Shown in pieces: positions 1 to 12,200 of a stretch of DNA of 64,000 nucleotides. Origin of the DNA: Chionis minor (lineage: Eukaryota > Chordata > Aves > Charadriiformes > Chionididae); the NCBI GenBank assembly GCA_013398295.1, contig VZSF01003495.1:17204-81203 (forward strand), read 5' to 3'. The translations under genes were made by a program, and so were the position numbers. Each line of letters starts with the position of its first letter. Within the stretch, counting starts at the first letter, position 1. The notes beneath the pieces are model-generated. The model made no database searches and had not been told where the DNA came from. It saw only the letters and a program-made list of their open reading frames with translations.

Positions 1-20
1 CCCCCCCCCCCCCCCCCCCC
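1..20. repeat. Poly-C run at window edge
   Basis: Twenty C residues open the window and are followed directly by GAATTC, an EcoRI site. A homopolymer meeting a cloning site at the first base looks more like a contig or linker edge than biology, although a genuine C tract broken by assembly is possible. Confidence 0.6.
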
Positions 21-2396
21 GAATTCAGATTCCGCTATCTTGCGATTGCAAAAAAAGGGTCTTGTGTATTAAATCAGGCTTTTGAGCATGTCGGCTGTGG
101 GTGTAGCTTGCAGGACTCTGGGTGTGACAATATGATAAATAATGAAATCGATCATCATTGTCATTCCCTAGAACTGTGCATCCTACAGGGAATCCTTCAG
201 GCGTCCTGCTGAGGAGGTGCTCTGCACTGAATTTTTTTTTTTTTTAATTTCACCATGTAGTGGGGGAAAAAAAAGATAAGTCTTGGTCTAATACCCATTT
301 GATTATTAAATCAGTATCTTGTATTGATCTATCTTTTAAATGAATTAAAGATGTCTAAATGTCATGTGCCTTATTTTCTAAAAATACTGCAAAATCATAA
401 TTTGCGCTGAAGGCCTTAAAATACTACTTTATGGTTTATAATTGAAGATTTTCCTTTTTAAAACATTGGTTAGGATTTTGAAAGGCACCACGTATATAAA
501 AGGGGAGCAGTTCAAATGTAACTCAATTCTGTAACTTCTATTTTGGTTTTGTTTATTTAAAAAAAAAACAAACAAAAACTTGAAAATCTAGTGGTGGCTT
601 AAGTGGTGGGCTTTTTGTTCCTTTTTTTTTGGTTTGTTTGAAGTTGATTGTGACTGCAGTGGCGTTCCCCTTGCTGAGAAGGCAATTTATTGCCTTCAGC
701 CTGGCATAATGATGCAAAAGAGAAGACTGTCGTTTATTTCACTTCGAAGCAGAGTATGCAGAGGGCTCTGGTTTTTAGGTTTTCGGGAACCTTGGTGTTA
801 AAAGGCATGACCCAAAGGAATTTTCCATTTTTTCTTTCCCCCCCCCCCCCCCCCATGCCTCTGCTGCCAGGTATTGAGGGGAGGTCACACTTAAAGGGAT
901 TAACAGAGGATGGAGCAAGGTAAAGCCTTGTCTGAACAACCAAGGAGGCAGTACTTTGCCTGGCTATTGATTCTTCTTGGATGTCTGATAATGGCAGTGG
1001 ATAAACAGGCTCCAGTTGATCAGCCAATATCTCATGCCTACTGAGAAAGGGAATCAGTTGGAAAATTGCTTATCCAAAAAGGGAGCCTGGACTGGAAGTA
1101 ATGGGTGACGATGTTCAAATTACTGTCAGATTTATATACAGAGTTCTGCTTAAAATTCTTTATTATATGTGTTTTTAGGTGGTATTACGGCTGGGTAATA
1201 GACTTGTGAAACTGTGTCTACTGAATGAATGTATGATTTAACGCTTTATATTATGTCCGGAGTAAAGGAAATGTAATTCACAGGATTTTTCTTTGTAAGG
1301 ACTACATTTAGCAGATAGGTTTGGTTTTTCCAAGTTAGGAATATGCAGAAACTGGATGTGGATTGTTACGCTGTCTTGTTTTGGCTCTGATTTTTATTCG
1401 TTTTGGGTTTTAGTGATGAAGTGATGTTGTGTCTTTAGCCAATGCTTCGACTGACTGAATTTGTCCCTGTTCCCTGCGCCTAGCTGGTGTGATCAAAATG
1501 GTGTGTAGATCTTGAGTCTTTCTTTAAACTTGGTGATATTGATGCTTGGATTAAATGGTTGTATCTGATTTTTTTTTTTTCCCCCCTTGCATTTTAAAAT
1601 ATGTTAAGTGTATTTCTAAGAGCGCCGTACTGGATCTCACAATTGCAGGATTTGAGCTATTTTGTTTAAACGAAAACCCAACAAAAACTGGAAGTCTGCA
1701 TTTTTTCTGCATTGTTATTTTTACGTTTACTTAACGGCAGTCATGATAAAGTCTGATTTATGTAGGGTTTGTAGCATAGACTCAGCTGTGAATTTCTACA
1801 AGCAAAAATTTAGAGAGCTTTTAAGCTTTTTAGAGCATTTTTAAGTGTTTGTAGAAGTTAGATAATGACAGTACTTGGTGCTGTGCCCCAGCTGAAATAT
1901 GTAGTATACTAAGATATTGATGTATCTGGTCTCTTATTTGGAGCTGGTCTAAATGGGTCGGGGTTGCTGCTATCTCTTCAGGCCCACTCATTAAATCTGT
2001 TCTCTGTGTAGTCCGAATATATGAGCTAAAAATCAAGTTAAATGCGTTTTCAGGTTTTGTTGACTATTGAAATTAGATCTTGCATGTTTTTTGGTTTGGG
2101 TTTTTTTTTTAAATATATTAATTGCAGCACAGTCCCTACTTGAGAGCAATCAGGAATATGACTTCCTTCCTGCCGGGCTGTTTTTTGGCGCTGACAATTG
2201 TCTTCTAAATATTTGTTCCGAACTGGCAGATTCACACTCCGTGAGGCAGACCTGCTTCCGAATCCATTCCTGGCACAGTAACTTTTCCAGGTGGTTAATG
2301 CAAACACTTAAGTTTCTTCTTTCTCTCAACTTCTGTCATACTGACCATGTAAAAGGAACTGTTTGTCTTTAAATTTGAACTGTTTCTTTCTCCTAG
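21..2396. other. Non-coding stretch, no gene recognised
   Basis: AT-leaning sequence with T-rich tracts and a run of 17 C at 838-854. The open frames here are short, lack family resemblance and overlap on both strands. I see no promoter, RNA gene or mobile element. Confidence 0.5.
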
Positions 2397-2486
2397 GCTC
2401 CAAATTTAGGACCGCTCTTTAACCTCTCTTCTGCTAAGCCAACTCGTAGGTCGTCAGGACCTGGTTCTTCGAGGCTGAACGTGTAA
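2397..2486 (+). CDS. Possible orphan terminal coding exon, 29 codons
   Basis: A pyrimidine-rich tract ending in CTCCTAG at 2396 precedes an open frame of 29 codons that ends in TAA at 2484-2486. The predicted tail is rich in Ser, Arg and Pro and ends in RLNV. It holds five CpGs in 90 bases, more than its flanks. I do not recognise the protein. The upstream open exon-like segment at about 2127-2289 would join it in the wrong phase. It could be the last exon of an upstream + strand gene, or simply chance. Confidence 0.18.
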   Translation, partial: APNLGPLFNLSSAKPTRRSSGPGSSRLNV

Positions 2487-2610
2487 ACTAGGCTGAGGTA
2501 TGGCCAGGGTAGCTCAGGGTCTGCTGGTGGGGAAAACAGCAAAATCTTTGTTAGGAGTACTATTTTGCGGGTATGGGTTCTTTGTTGTTGTGGGTTTTGG
2601 GAGGGGTTTT

Positions 2611-2629
2611 TGTGTGTGTGTGTGTGTGT
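2611..2629. repeat. (TG)n microsatellite
   Basis: About nine and a half uninterrupted TG dinucleotides, following a T/G-rich stretch. Confidence 0.9.
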
Positions 2630-5145
2630 TCGTTTTTAAGAAGGCCTTCAAACATAACATCCTCTGTTGTACACGTGGGGAAATACCTCCATCCCAGTTG
2701 AGGCAAACGGCAGATCCTTGGCAATATGAGCTCAGCTTTAGTCGGTGTTATATGTTGCCAGATCCTTGGATGGATTTCCCACCAGCAAAGGAACATGACC
2801 TTCTGAATTCAGGTGGGCTAACCCACTATTAAAAGTGGGCTTGCAATATTTGTAAGTTAGGGCACACCATAGTCATTTACCCAGCATTGTTATAAACAGT
2901 GAAATGCTTTCTACGCTCTGCGGTCATGTTTAGTTTCATGGTTTTTAGGACAGCGTTTCAAAGGCAAGCACTGATACTCAATTTTTAGTGCTGTAGGCAG
3001 CCTACAATACTAAACAGACGCAGTACTGGGTATAAAATATAAAATATTTACCAGTGTCTTGTCAGGGAAGAAAAGGAGTCTTCTGAATTCACGGGGATTC
3101 AGTATTTTCCCTTGCAGTTCTATCCAGCTTTGATAAGAAAATTGGTGTTTATTTTGTGCAGGTTTAGTTTGTAAGTATAGTCAGAGATCTAGCTGAACCA
3201 AACTTAAAGTTCCCTGCAAGTCATGGCATGGGTTTTTTCTCCTTCATGCTCAAATGTTGGGTAATCCTTAGATTATTTTTAAAAGTGTTTGAGGCTACAG
3301 ATGCTAAAACAATGTCAGTGTTTAAGATCTGTGGTGCTTAACAGTTAATGATTTTCTTCAACATGTCGGTATCATTAGGAAAAAAAAATGGGCTATTATA
3401 GGTTGTTTTTCTACTATCTTTTCCACTCTCTAATGACCAGCTTGATAGGGGTTTTATCGTTTAGGTGGCATGACGGACTTTGGTCAATAAGAGCAGGAAA
3501 TGACAGGGACAAATGTTTGCTCTCTGCTACACCCCTCTGTTCCAATGGGAAAATAAAAGTAGGAACAAAATTTTTTTTTTTCCCCTTCGTTTTCCTTTTT
3601 GTCAGATGGGTGTGAGTTCATTACAGTGGAAATTAGTTGAAGAAGCTCCATTTGGGGTTCTGCTTATGAAGAACATGGGTACATCTAGAAAGACTAGATT
3701 TCTTTGAACTTGGGAGACAAGGAGGAATTGCAGGAGTCAAAGGTATCTGTTATTCTTGCGGTGAATATAAGCTACCTTACGATCAGTGTCTTGGGGGTCA
3801 CATACATACTTAGGAGGGCAGTGGGAAGAGTAAGGTGCTAAAAAGTGGGGGGATTTGGGTTCTGTCAAAGAACGGAGCTTTGCAATAGTCTTATTCAGCA
3901 GGGAGAACTCTGAACCGTTGACTCCTCTGCAGCAATCCTGCTTGTCTTGCGGGGAGTCACGGTGGTAGCTGAGATTGTCTTGGCATCTTATAATGTCTAA
4001 TCAAGTCTAAGAGAAGAAAAGCACTTTCCGCATTTCTGCAGCTTTTCACCAGTGCTCTGCTGGTGTTGCAGGAAACTCCTAATTGTTAATATTATTAAGA
4101 ATATTCCCCCACACACCCAATCTTTGCAAGCCAGAGTTACTACTGTGCTGGCAGATGGCATACTTGGCACCAACAATAAAGGCAACACTAGAGAGATGTG
4201 TATTTAAGGAATCTGTAAGATGTGTGTCAAGAGAAGATTTCTTTAGCTGGAAGCTGGTGTAGTGGTGGAGTTCTGTTTATGTTGAATAAACTGGCATTTA
4301 ATTGAGTCCTCAGAAGACCACAGATCTCCTCTACTGGAAAAAGCGGGTGTTGTAGGAAACTCTAGATATAGCCATGCTAATTCTCGTAAATCTCTCATCT
4401 TCTTTCCATGCCACTAAACACAGGGTTTGCAATCCCTAATGGGCTATGAAGACACCGTATTGAAGTGGCTTTATTTGGCACTGTGTTAAGACATTCTGGG
4501 GCCTTGAGCTGTAACACAACTTGATTCTGGCACTGTTGCTGCACTGCAGTTTGTGGAGGAGGGCCCCCTCTTATCATATGTGCTTTTTAGGAGCTTTTTA
4601 TCCTCCTAGGTCTAATAGAGAGACCATATCTTCACCTCAGAGGTACGTGCATTGGGCAGTATGCTTATTATGATTAGTATTACTTTTTTTTTTAAATAGT
4701 TATTTGAACTTCCTTAGTTACCTTAAATATTTTTAGATTTCACCAAAAACAACTGGGCATGGAACCAGGAGGTTACTGGGAGGTAAGGTGCTGCTTGCAC
4801 CTTAGTTAGGCAGACCGTGTTTTGCACATGGTTGCTTGACAGTTTTTAATCAGAAGAACCAGAAACTTGTCCTGTTTCAAGTACTGACTTAGACTGTATA
4901 ATTTAAACAACGGAACCTTTAGATGTTAGTGTACAGTACTTGCACTTTAATCTGACTGGGAATCAGCTACCTTTTGCATTGAGCCTTGAGGTAATGCTTT
5001 TTGGTCTTTGTCAAGCTCAGTTGGACTTCTGACAGCTCTTGAGAAAGTCGAGGAGGCGATTGTCTTTGTTTCCTCTGATGTATTGAAGCTTTTTGTCTCT
5101 TCCTTACCTCATTTGGGGCAGTTGAAGACTTCATTTGGAGTCTGG

Positions 5146-5171
5146 AAAAAAAAAACAAAAAAAAAAAAAAA
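5146..5171. repeat. Poly-A tract
   Basis: Runs of 10 and 15 A separated by one C. There is no processed pseudogene upstream of it that I can recognise. Confidence 0.85.
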
Positions 5172-7630
5172 GAGGATTAGATTATTTGGACTGACTGAAA
5201 AACACTGCCGGACTTGGGAGGTTCAGCTTTAAGGCTGCCCAAAGATTTGGATTGAATCTAGGCTAGCTGGTTACCAGTGAGGCAGCTCTTTGCACGAAGA
5301 ACTGGGTCTGTTGGTGTTTTGGATAATCTTTAAGGTTTGAGCTACACACTCCAGTGTAAACAGGTAGTCTCCCTTGCAGCCACATGGACCAACTCTCTGT
5401 CCGTGGCATCAGCGACTATCAACAGCGGCTCTGACTGGGGATATGGCAGGTGAGCAGTCCCTAACAAATGTTTTTCCAGTGAGTGCTGCCTGGTAGAAAT
5501 CCCTGCTGAGAAACTTTTTTTCACCTCCTCCTGAATAGCCTGGACTGTGTTTAAAAAATGCTGCGGTGGTTGGCTTCTCTCTTGTGTCAGGTTTGGGGGA
5601 AGACTGTATTTGGCTAGTACAGGAGGCATTTAAACCACTGTTGGAGTATTTTTGTGCCCAGTTCAAGGAGTGGGAAGCAGTTCCATTTGGTATTGTCTTT
5701 ATTAGGACGTATTGTTATTTTTTGTAATGTTTATCAATAGGTTTTGCTTGGGTAAAACCTTTATTTTCAGGTTAAAGATATCAAAGGAAGGAAAAGTAGC
5801 TTATGTTAGCTAAGTCTACCTCAGCAATAAATGCAGCCTGTAGAAGTGGATCTATGGAAGGAAGTTGGTGCTGAGGACTCTACATCTGCCCTTTGTGTGA
5901 TTGAAGGGCTCCGCTCAGCTTGAGTTCAGCCCCGCAGAGTGAATGCCTGTTAGCTGGTTGTGTGCAGGATCTGCTCCTGAATGCCGCTTCACTTCCTCTG
6001 AAGGTAGCCCAGGTCATGTTCTCCCAGACTGTGCCGAGCTACAGACCAAAACACAGTAGGGTGAGGCGAGCTGGGAGACTTGCTTCAAAGGAGCTCTCTG
6101 GTCAGAAAAAAAATGGGGATGGTGACACATAGATTGTCAACCCCGCTGGAACCCTGCCCAGCGGTCCTGCAGAGCCGGCTTGGCGGGGCCATGCTCTGAA
6201 GCTCAGGTTGAGTCTTGGCTGGTATTCTCTGTCCAAACCTTTGATCCCGCACAAGAAAGGAGTGTCAGAGAGTGGATTGATTCTGTATCCAAAAGGCGTA
6301 CTTTGCTCATCAGGTTAACTTCAGATTAATACTTGGAACTTGATGGAGTCCAACTTCTGTAAACCTGGACGAACAGAACGATATTGTGGAGGCCAGATTG
6401 CTTTCTCCAACAATCAGAGTTTGCAGTGGTCACAAACCATTAAAGTCACTTTAGTTCCGTAAACAGCCATGGTCTTCCATAGCAAGTGATGAAATCATTT
6501 GAAAGGCCAGGAAGATATTGCTGATTTTTCTACCCTGTAACTTGATTAACACTCTTCTTCCTAAAAACTTGAGTGTTTCCCAAAGGTATCTGCCCCATGG
6601 TTTGCTTATCAAGTTTGCTAAATCATGCATTTCAAAATTGATGTCTTTACAGTAATACATTCAGGGGTAGGGGGCGAGGAGTTACTTTTAGAGTTGAAGC
6701 ATTAAAACTGATAGAAGTTAATCTTTTCGTGGTGATCCTGTCAAAGACTTTTTTTTTTAAATCTTGTGGTTTTTTCCCCCCTCTGTAGCTTCATTAGGAG
6801 TTTGTTGTAGTCTCTCTTCTTGGCTCTGTCTCTTACTTATCTTCAGTGATAAGGAAGATGATGTATATTTTTTTTTTTTAAATCATGATGTCACTGGTAG
6901 TTAATCTTGGTTTAGAGAGAGGAGATGAGAATGTGCATTGAAAAAGCACAGAAGGAAATAGGAAGTGGTTTTTAGTTTGTATTTGCTCTTTATTTAAAGT
7001 GTTGCAGCATACTTGTTGGCCTTGATTAAGGCATCGGATTTTTTTATTCTTTTTCCCCATGAGGGAAAACAGTTTGACATACCACTGAAGGTGACTGTTT
7101 TCCTTTGAAGTTCCAGATTCGGGTAGTTACTTATGGATCTCAGATTACATTTTTAAAAAAAGTAGGTAATTGCTGGAGACATACAGCTTTTTAGTAGCTT
7201 TCTAAATGCTTTTTAGTAGGTCTCAGATGGCAAGTTGTAAATAACTGTAGTTTCCTGAACTTAAGCCAGGCAAGTCCATCAAATCTGTAGATGTGTTATG
7301 AGAGTCTTATGGCTGATCCTCTTCTAAACACCTGCACTTGACAGAGGTTTGTATTTCTGTTTGCATCTCTGAGGTCATAGGTAAATATTATCCCTGCTTA
7401 GTTTGTTTATTTTTATGTCCCTAGTAAAATTTGCTCTGAGGAGAGGTTACTTTCAGTGCAGTTCTGTGTCAATCCACCAGATGACAGTTGATGCTTAAAG
7501 ATGAAAAGGTGAGTGGTCTTGCATTAAAAATTCTGTATTCCTGTGTTGAGTTAGAAAAAGAGTAAAATTCAGAACATGCTTGTTAAAAAATGTTTTCATA
7601 TGGCACTTGTAAAATTTTAGGGGGGTGTGT

Positions 7631-7682
7631 TGGAAATGCTTACACGTTCAGAAATGCTTCTATGTTCAGAAATGCTTTTATG
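7631..7682. repeat. 18-bp tandem repeat, about 3 copies
   Basis: The unit TTCAGAAATGCTTCTATG at 7647-7664 is followed by a near-identical copy at 7665-7682 and preceded by a diverged partial copy at 7631-7646. Confidence 0.75.
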
Positions 7683-9094
7683 CTCTACTCAGGCTTTTCC
7701 TGTTCGTCCATAAGAAAATAAAATTAAGGGAGGCTTTGAACAAAACTGTGCAGAAGATAAAACCCCAATCATAATCACCTTCTGAGGGACTGTTACTAGA
7801 AATGGCACTCTTGTTGAATGAGGGGTTAATGGTGGCAGCAAAGACACTCAGAATAAGCTCAAGGGAAGGGGAATGTTTTTGTGATCCATTTGTGCAGTGG
7901 AGTCCTGGTGCCTTTGCAGGCTTTACCATGCTATGGACAGTAATTACAAGTATGTAAATAGTTCAGATGCATCTTTGTCAATGCAAAACGTTCTAGAACT
8001 CGTCCACGCAAGCCGTGATGTGAAACCAAGGGTAGATTGCTCCGTTTTGTACTGATGCAGAGTCGAACTCACCGTACAGCAATGGTGTGATAAACCAGAG
8101 GATTAAAATCCTGTGTTAGCCTACGTCTCGTCTCCTCTGTGTGTGGTTTTGCGTGCGTAGAAAGCAGACTAGCAAAACGAGGCAGGGCGTCTTGCTGTAG
8201 GAATATTTCATTTCTTAAGTCGATAAAATAATGTGTTGTAAAGGGTTCTGGGTGATGGTTTTTACTGACCTGAACTCACACCATCAGCTGCTGAGTTTGG
8301 GGTGAGTACCAGAAAGCCTGCGAGCTTCATCCCAAGAAGCAATTGATAATTAGAGAGGGAAATTTGAGAGTTGAGTATTTAGCTGTTCCAGTTCAAACTG
8401 TGGAGGCTTATAGATGTGTACAAAGGTGGCTGGTTTGTGAGTAAAATGCATAATTTTATAGGAAGTAATCCCTCTCCTGCCAAATAATTTATTTTGTTGC
8501 AGTTTTTGCTCTCTTCATGTCTTTTTCTTTACCCTGTGCCAAATGTGTTACTAAGGTGCTGTGCCTAAGCAATGTGAGCAATTGCAGCATGATTTTGGAA
8601 GTAATGTGTCTCGCTGGTGTTTTTAATCAAAAGCTTTAACATTAATCTAACGTTTTATTGATACTATCTTTGAAATAATACAACTTAAGTAGCTAGCACA
8701 TGAACTATGTTTCTTCTCCCAATGGAAAACATAAATTTGTGGCTGTGCTTTACTTGTTTTCTAAGGTAACTTATTCATATTTCCTTTTTTATTTATTAAG
8801 CAGCTGGTTTGCGTTGCTCAGCAAAGGGTCTGCTTGGACGCCCTCAGTCCTGGGAAGTGCTTTTTCTTTCTGTGGCTGTGACCTGGCATTAGTAGTTCAA
8901 GCGACTTTCTCAGACACTTGACATTCTTGTTTTTCTTCTCTTAATGCCATTTGTGATGATTAAAGGAGACACATTGTGCACAGACATTTAACAGAGGTTT
9001 TCAGTCTGACACGTCAGGGGGGTATAAGGGGTCTGGGGATGTGGCAATTGTACTGGATTGACTGAGGTGAAAATTGGGCATTTCCTGATGGATA

Positions 9095-9205
9095 TTTTTT
9101 TTTTTTTTTTTTTTTTTTTGTTGGGGTTTTTTTTGGGTTTGTGGGGTTTTTTTTTTTTTTTTTTTTTTTTGGTTTGGGTGTTTTTTGGGTTTGTGGGGTT
9201 TTTTT
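9095..9205. repeat. T/G-only low-complexity tract with G runs
   Basis: All 111 bases are T or G on the + strand: 25 T, then G4, T8, G3, TTTGT, G4, 24 T, then a second block with two G3 runs and a G4. The module T6-GGGTTTGTGGGG-T appears twice. On the - strand it gives artificial Lys/Pro-rich open frames. Confidence 0.9.
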
Positions 9206-12200
9206 AATCTGGTTGGAAAATACCAACTCATGGCACCTGATGTAATTCCTCCAAAATGCTTTGCACTTAAACATACTTGGCATCCAAGGTGCACGTGGGG
9301 GGGTGTTGGCAGCACCCATGGAGAGCCAGGGTGCGCCTGGGCTGCTGGCTTCCCTGTTGGAGCTGGGAGATTGCAAACCGTGGGATGTCCTTGCAATCCG
9401 GAGTACTTAGTTCTGTGTTTTGCTCTTTTCTGATGAGCAGTATAAAGTCTGAAGAACTTAAGATTTTACGGGGAAGTTTTCAAACCTCACATTCAGTGCC
9501 AGTATTTTTGTTTGGTTTATTTTTTTTAGTAAAAATGAATCACCCCACCCCAATAAACCTAGTCTACCTTGTCTGTTTTAATGCAATATAATCTTTTACT
9601 CTCTCTCTGGACAGCTAGTAACGGGCGAAAAATCTGCAGAACGGGAGAAGTGGAGGGGAATGATTTTTCCTGCTGAAGACCTAGGAATCATCTGCTTAGC
9701 AGATGTTTAAAATAAGTCTTGCAGCTATTCTGCTTATAGATGTGTGTGTGTAACTCGTGGATTTATGCACATTCTTGGTATAATGACTGAGTTCCCCTGA
9801 TAAAATCCATGATCAGTTAGTGATATTGCAATGTACGTGTTGGCAAGTCCACCTGTGTTTGAAATCCGTCCCAATATTAATCTTGGGAAAATTGAGGATG
9901 GGTCATTTTCATTAGTGGACGATTGCTCAGGAATTTAGTTCAGGCTGCGCTGTTGGAAAGATTGGGTTGCTTGTCTGTTCATGACTGCTGATTTTAAGGA
10001 GCTGCAGGTTTATGCTACGTGGCCCACCCCGTAGGCTTTTACTGCCTTCCACCCCTTTTCCTTAAGTTGAAAAGAATACAGAGAATTGGCTTGGAGAATT
10101 ATAGATATTGACTCAGCCTAGGGATAGGTTTCTTTCTAAATGATTGTAGGGGGAAGAAAAAAAGGAGAGGGGAAAGACCGGAGACGTGGAGCTGCAGATG
10201 CCTCCTGAGAGCAGACCAGAGCAGCTGTGTGGGTGTCTTCCAGTGAGCTGCTTCTCGGAGCTGGATCAGGAGCTGCTGGAGCTGAAGACATGCAGGCACG
10301 GGGAGCGGTGTTGTCTGTCAGCCGAGCAATTCCTTTAGCTAAGGGCCAGGTTTGTAATGTTCCATGTAAATGAACATTTTATTTATGGTCACAGGGTTTA
10401 AGCGGGCTTTTGCAAATCTACAATTCCGTATTTTTCGGGTGATATATGTTGTTTTTAGCCCAGGCAGAAGTTCAAATGTTGTCTCATTCAGCCAAAGGGT
10501 CAATCTGGGATCAGCTGGGAAATACTGTTAAGAGCGAGTCACCTGTAAAGCTCTGTGGTCTGCGTGGGTGAGACACTACAAGACCTGACTGTTAGGGTGC
10601 CTCCATTTAGATGAGAGGTGGACAGTCCTAAACACAGCTTGGAAAGCTCTTAAATGTCAGGAGAAGCATTAAAGTTTGTGTTTGGAGGGTCGGAAAACTT
10701 GAATTCCATAATTGGTACCCTTTATAATTTAAATCTGAGTTTCCCTTTGTCTTTTATCCTGTGCACAGACTAAAAACACATCCTTATTTCTCTTCTGCTT
10801 TCGCTTCCTTCACGCCTCATACCTGGCCAGTATATTACAGTAGAGGAATTCCACAACTGATCTCACAAAACCTAAGCTGGGATGAAATCGTTTACAGGCT
10901 GTGGTATGCATTTGTCATGTTCCCTGCTCCCCTCCCTCTTCCCTTTCCATCTGGTATCCAAATCCTTTGTTTTTCACTGTCACTCTTACTTTTTTTTCTT
11001 TTCTTGTATTGCTTATGGTCAACTCTTTTGTTACTCTTTTCTTCAGTTTTGTCTCAAAACCCCACAAAAGAATTATACTGAAAAATAAAGCAGCGATTCT
11101 CAGCCAAGCTGAACTTTTAAACTGTGTGTTCAAAGGAGATTTGAAATGAGGCGATGGGAGTTTAGGCATCCCTAATTAGAAGCAAAACTAAGCGAGCATG
11201 ACAGATTTATCAATGATAAACCTCAGCCCTGATTAAGCATCTGTTGATTATTGCTGCCTGAGATGCAGTTACTGGGTGTTTGCGGGGCTCTGGAGGAGCC
11301 GCATCCGCTCTGCGGGGCTTGCTTCAAGAGTGAAGAAAGTCCCTTCTCCTTAAAATCAAAGCAGCTTGCTTCATTTAAAAACAAAAGATCCAGAACCTTC
11401 TCAAAGTGTACTATTGGAGGGGACAAAACATAGCATATAAAACTTAATTTTCTTTTTGATTAAGGAGGATCGGAACAGATCCTGAAGGCAGGCAGAAAGG
11501 CGGCTGTAAAGTTCCTAGGGCAACAAAATATTTATCTTAATACAAACTTGAGTTTGTTTTTGCGGAAAATCATGTTTTGCAGGTTGGAGGAGAGTGTACA
11601 CTAGGACAACAGTCACAAGATGGTTCAGCAAAGCTCTTTTACTGTTGGAAATAACCCCAGGGGACGGGTAGCTTGTTTGACTCCACAGCACACACATTTT
11701 CTCACTGTGGGAAACCTGGGTATTTCTTGAATATGGTGTTTTGCCTTTCCCTGCTTCACTTGTGCCCTACTTTTTTTTTTTCCCCCTGTAGTCCAGCAGG
11801 TCCAAGTTGCATTTTGTTTTGTAACCAGTACAGTTGTTTTCCACCTTTTCCATACAGAGGTCCTCTTTTTTTCATATTCATTTAGCAATATGGAAAGATA
11901 TTTCTTTGAGAAAACGGATTTCTTGAGCCAAGAATTCATTGCCAAATGTTTGCCTAAAGCATGTCATTAGTATGGACGAAACAAATGATAATGAGCCCAA
12001 ATCCAAACCTCTTGGCAGCAAGCTAGAACAAAGAACTCTTTTGACTGTCTTGTGCCAGACATTTAAACCTGTGCAAGAGACTGTGCTTAAAAGAACAATA
12101 TTCAAAACAGAGGCCCTGGGTGCCGTAAAATAGGCAAGCTAGTGCAAGACAAGAGGGCCTGGTAACTTTATTCCTCAAGCGAGGATGTAGTTTCATGGCT

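Noticed and set aside
2127..2289. Exon-like segment between TTGCAG and CAG|GTGGTT
   Set aside because: It is open, but joins the candidate exon at 2397 out of phase (immediate stop) and resembles no family.
9001..9396. Lys/Pro-rich - strand frames of 120-131 codons
   Set aside because: They are translations of the T/G-only tract.
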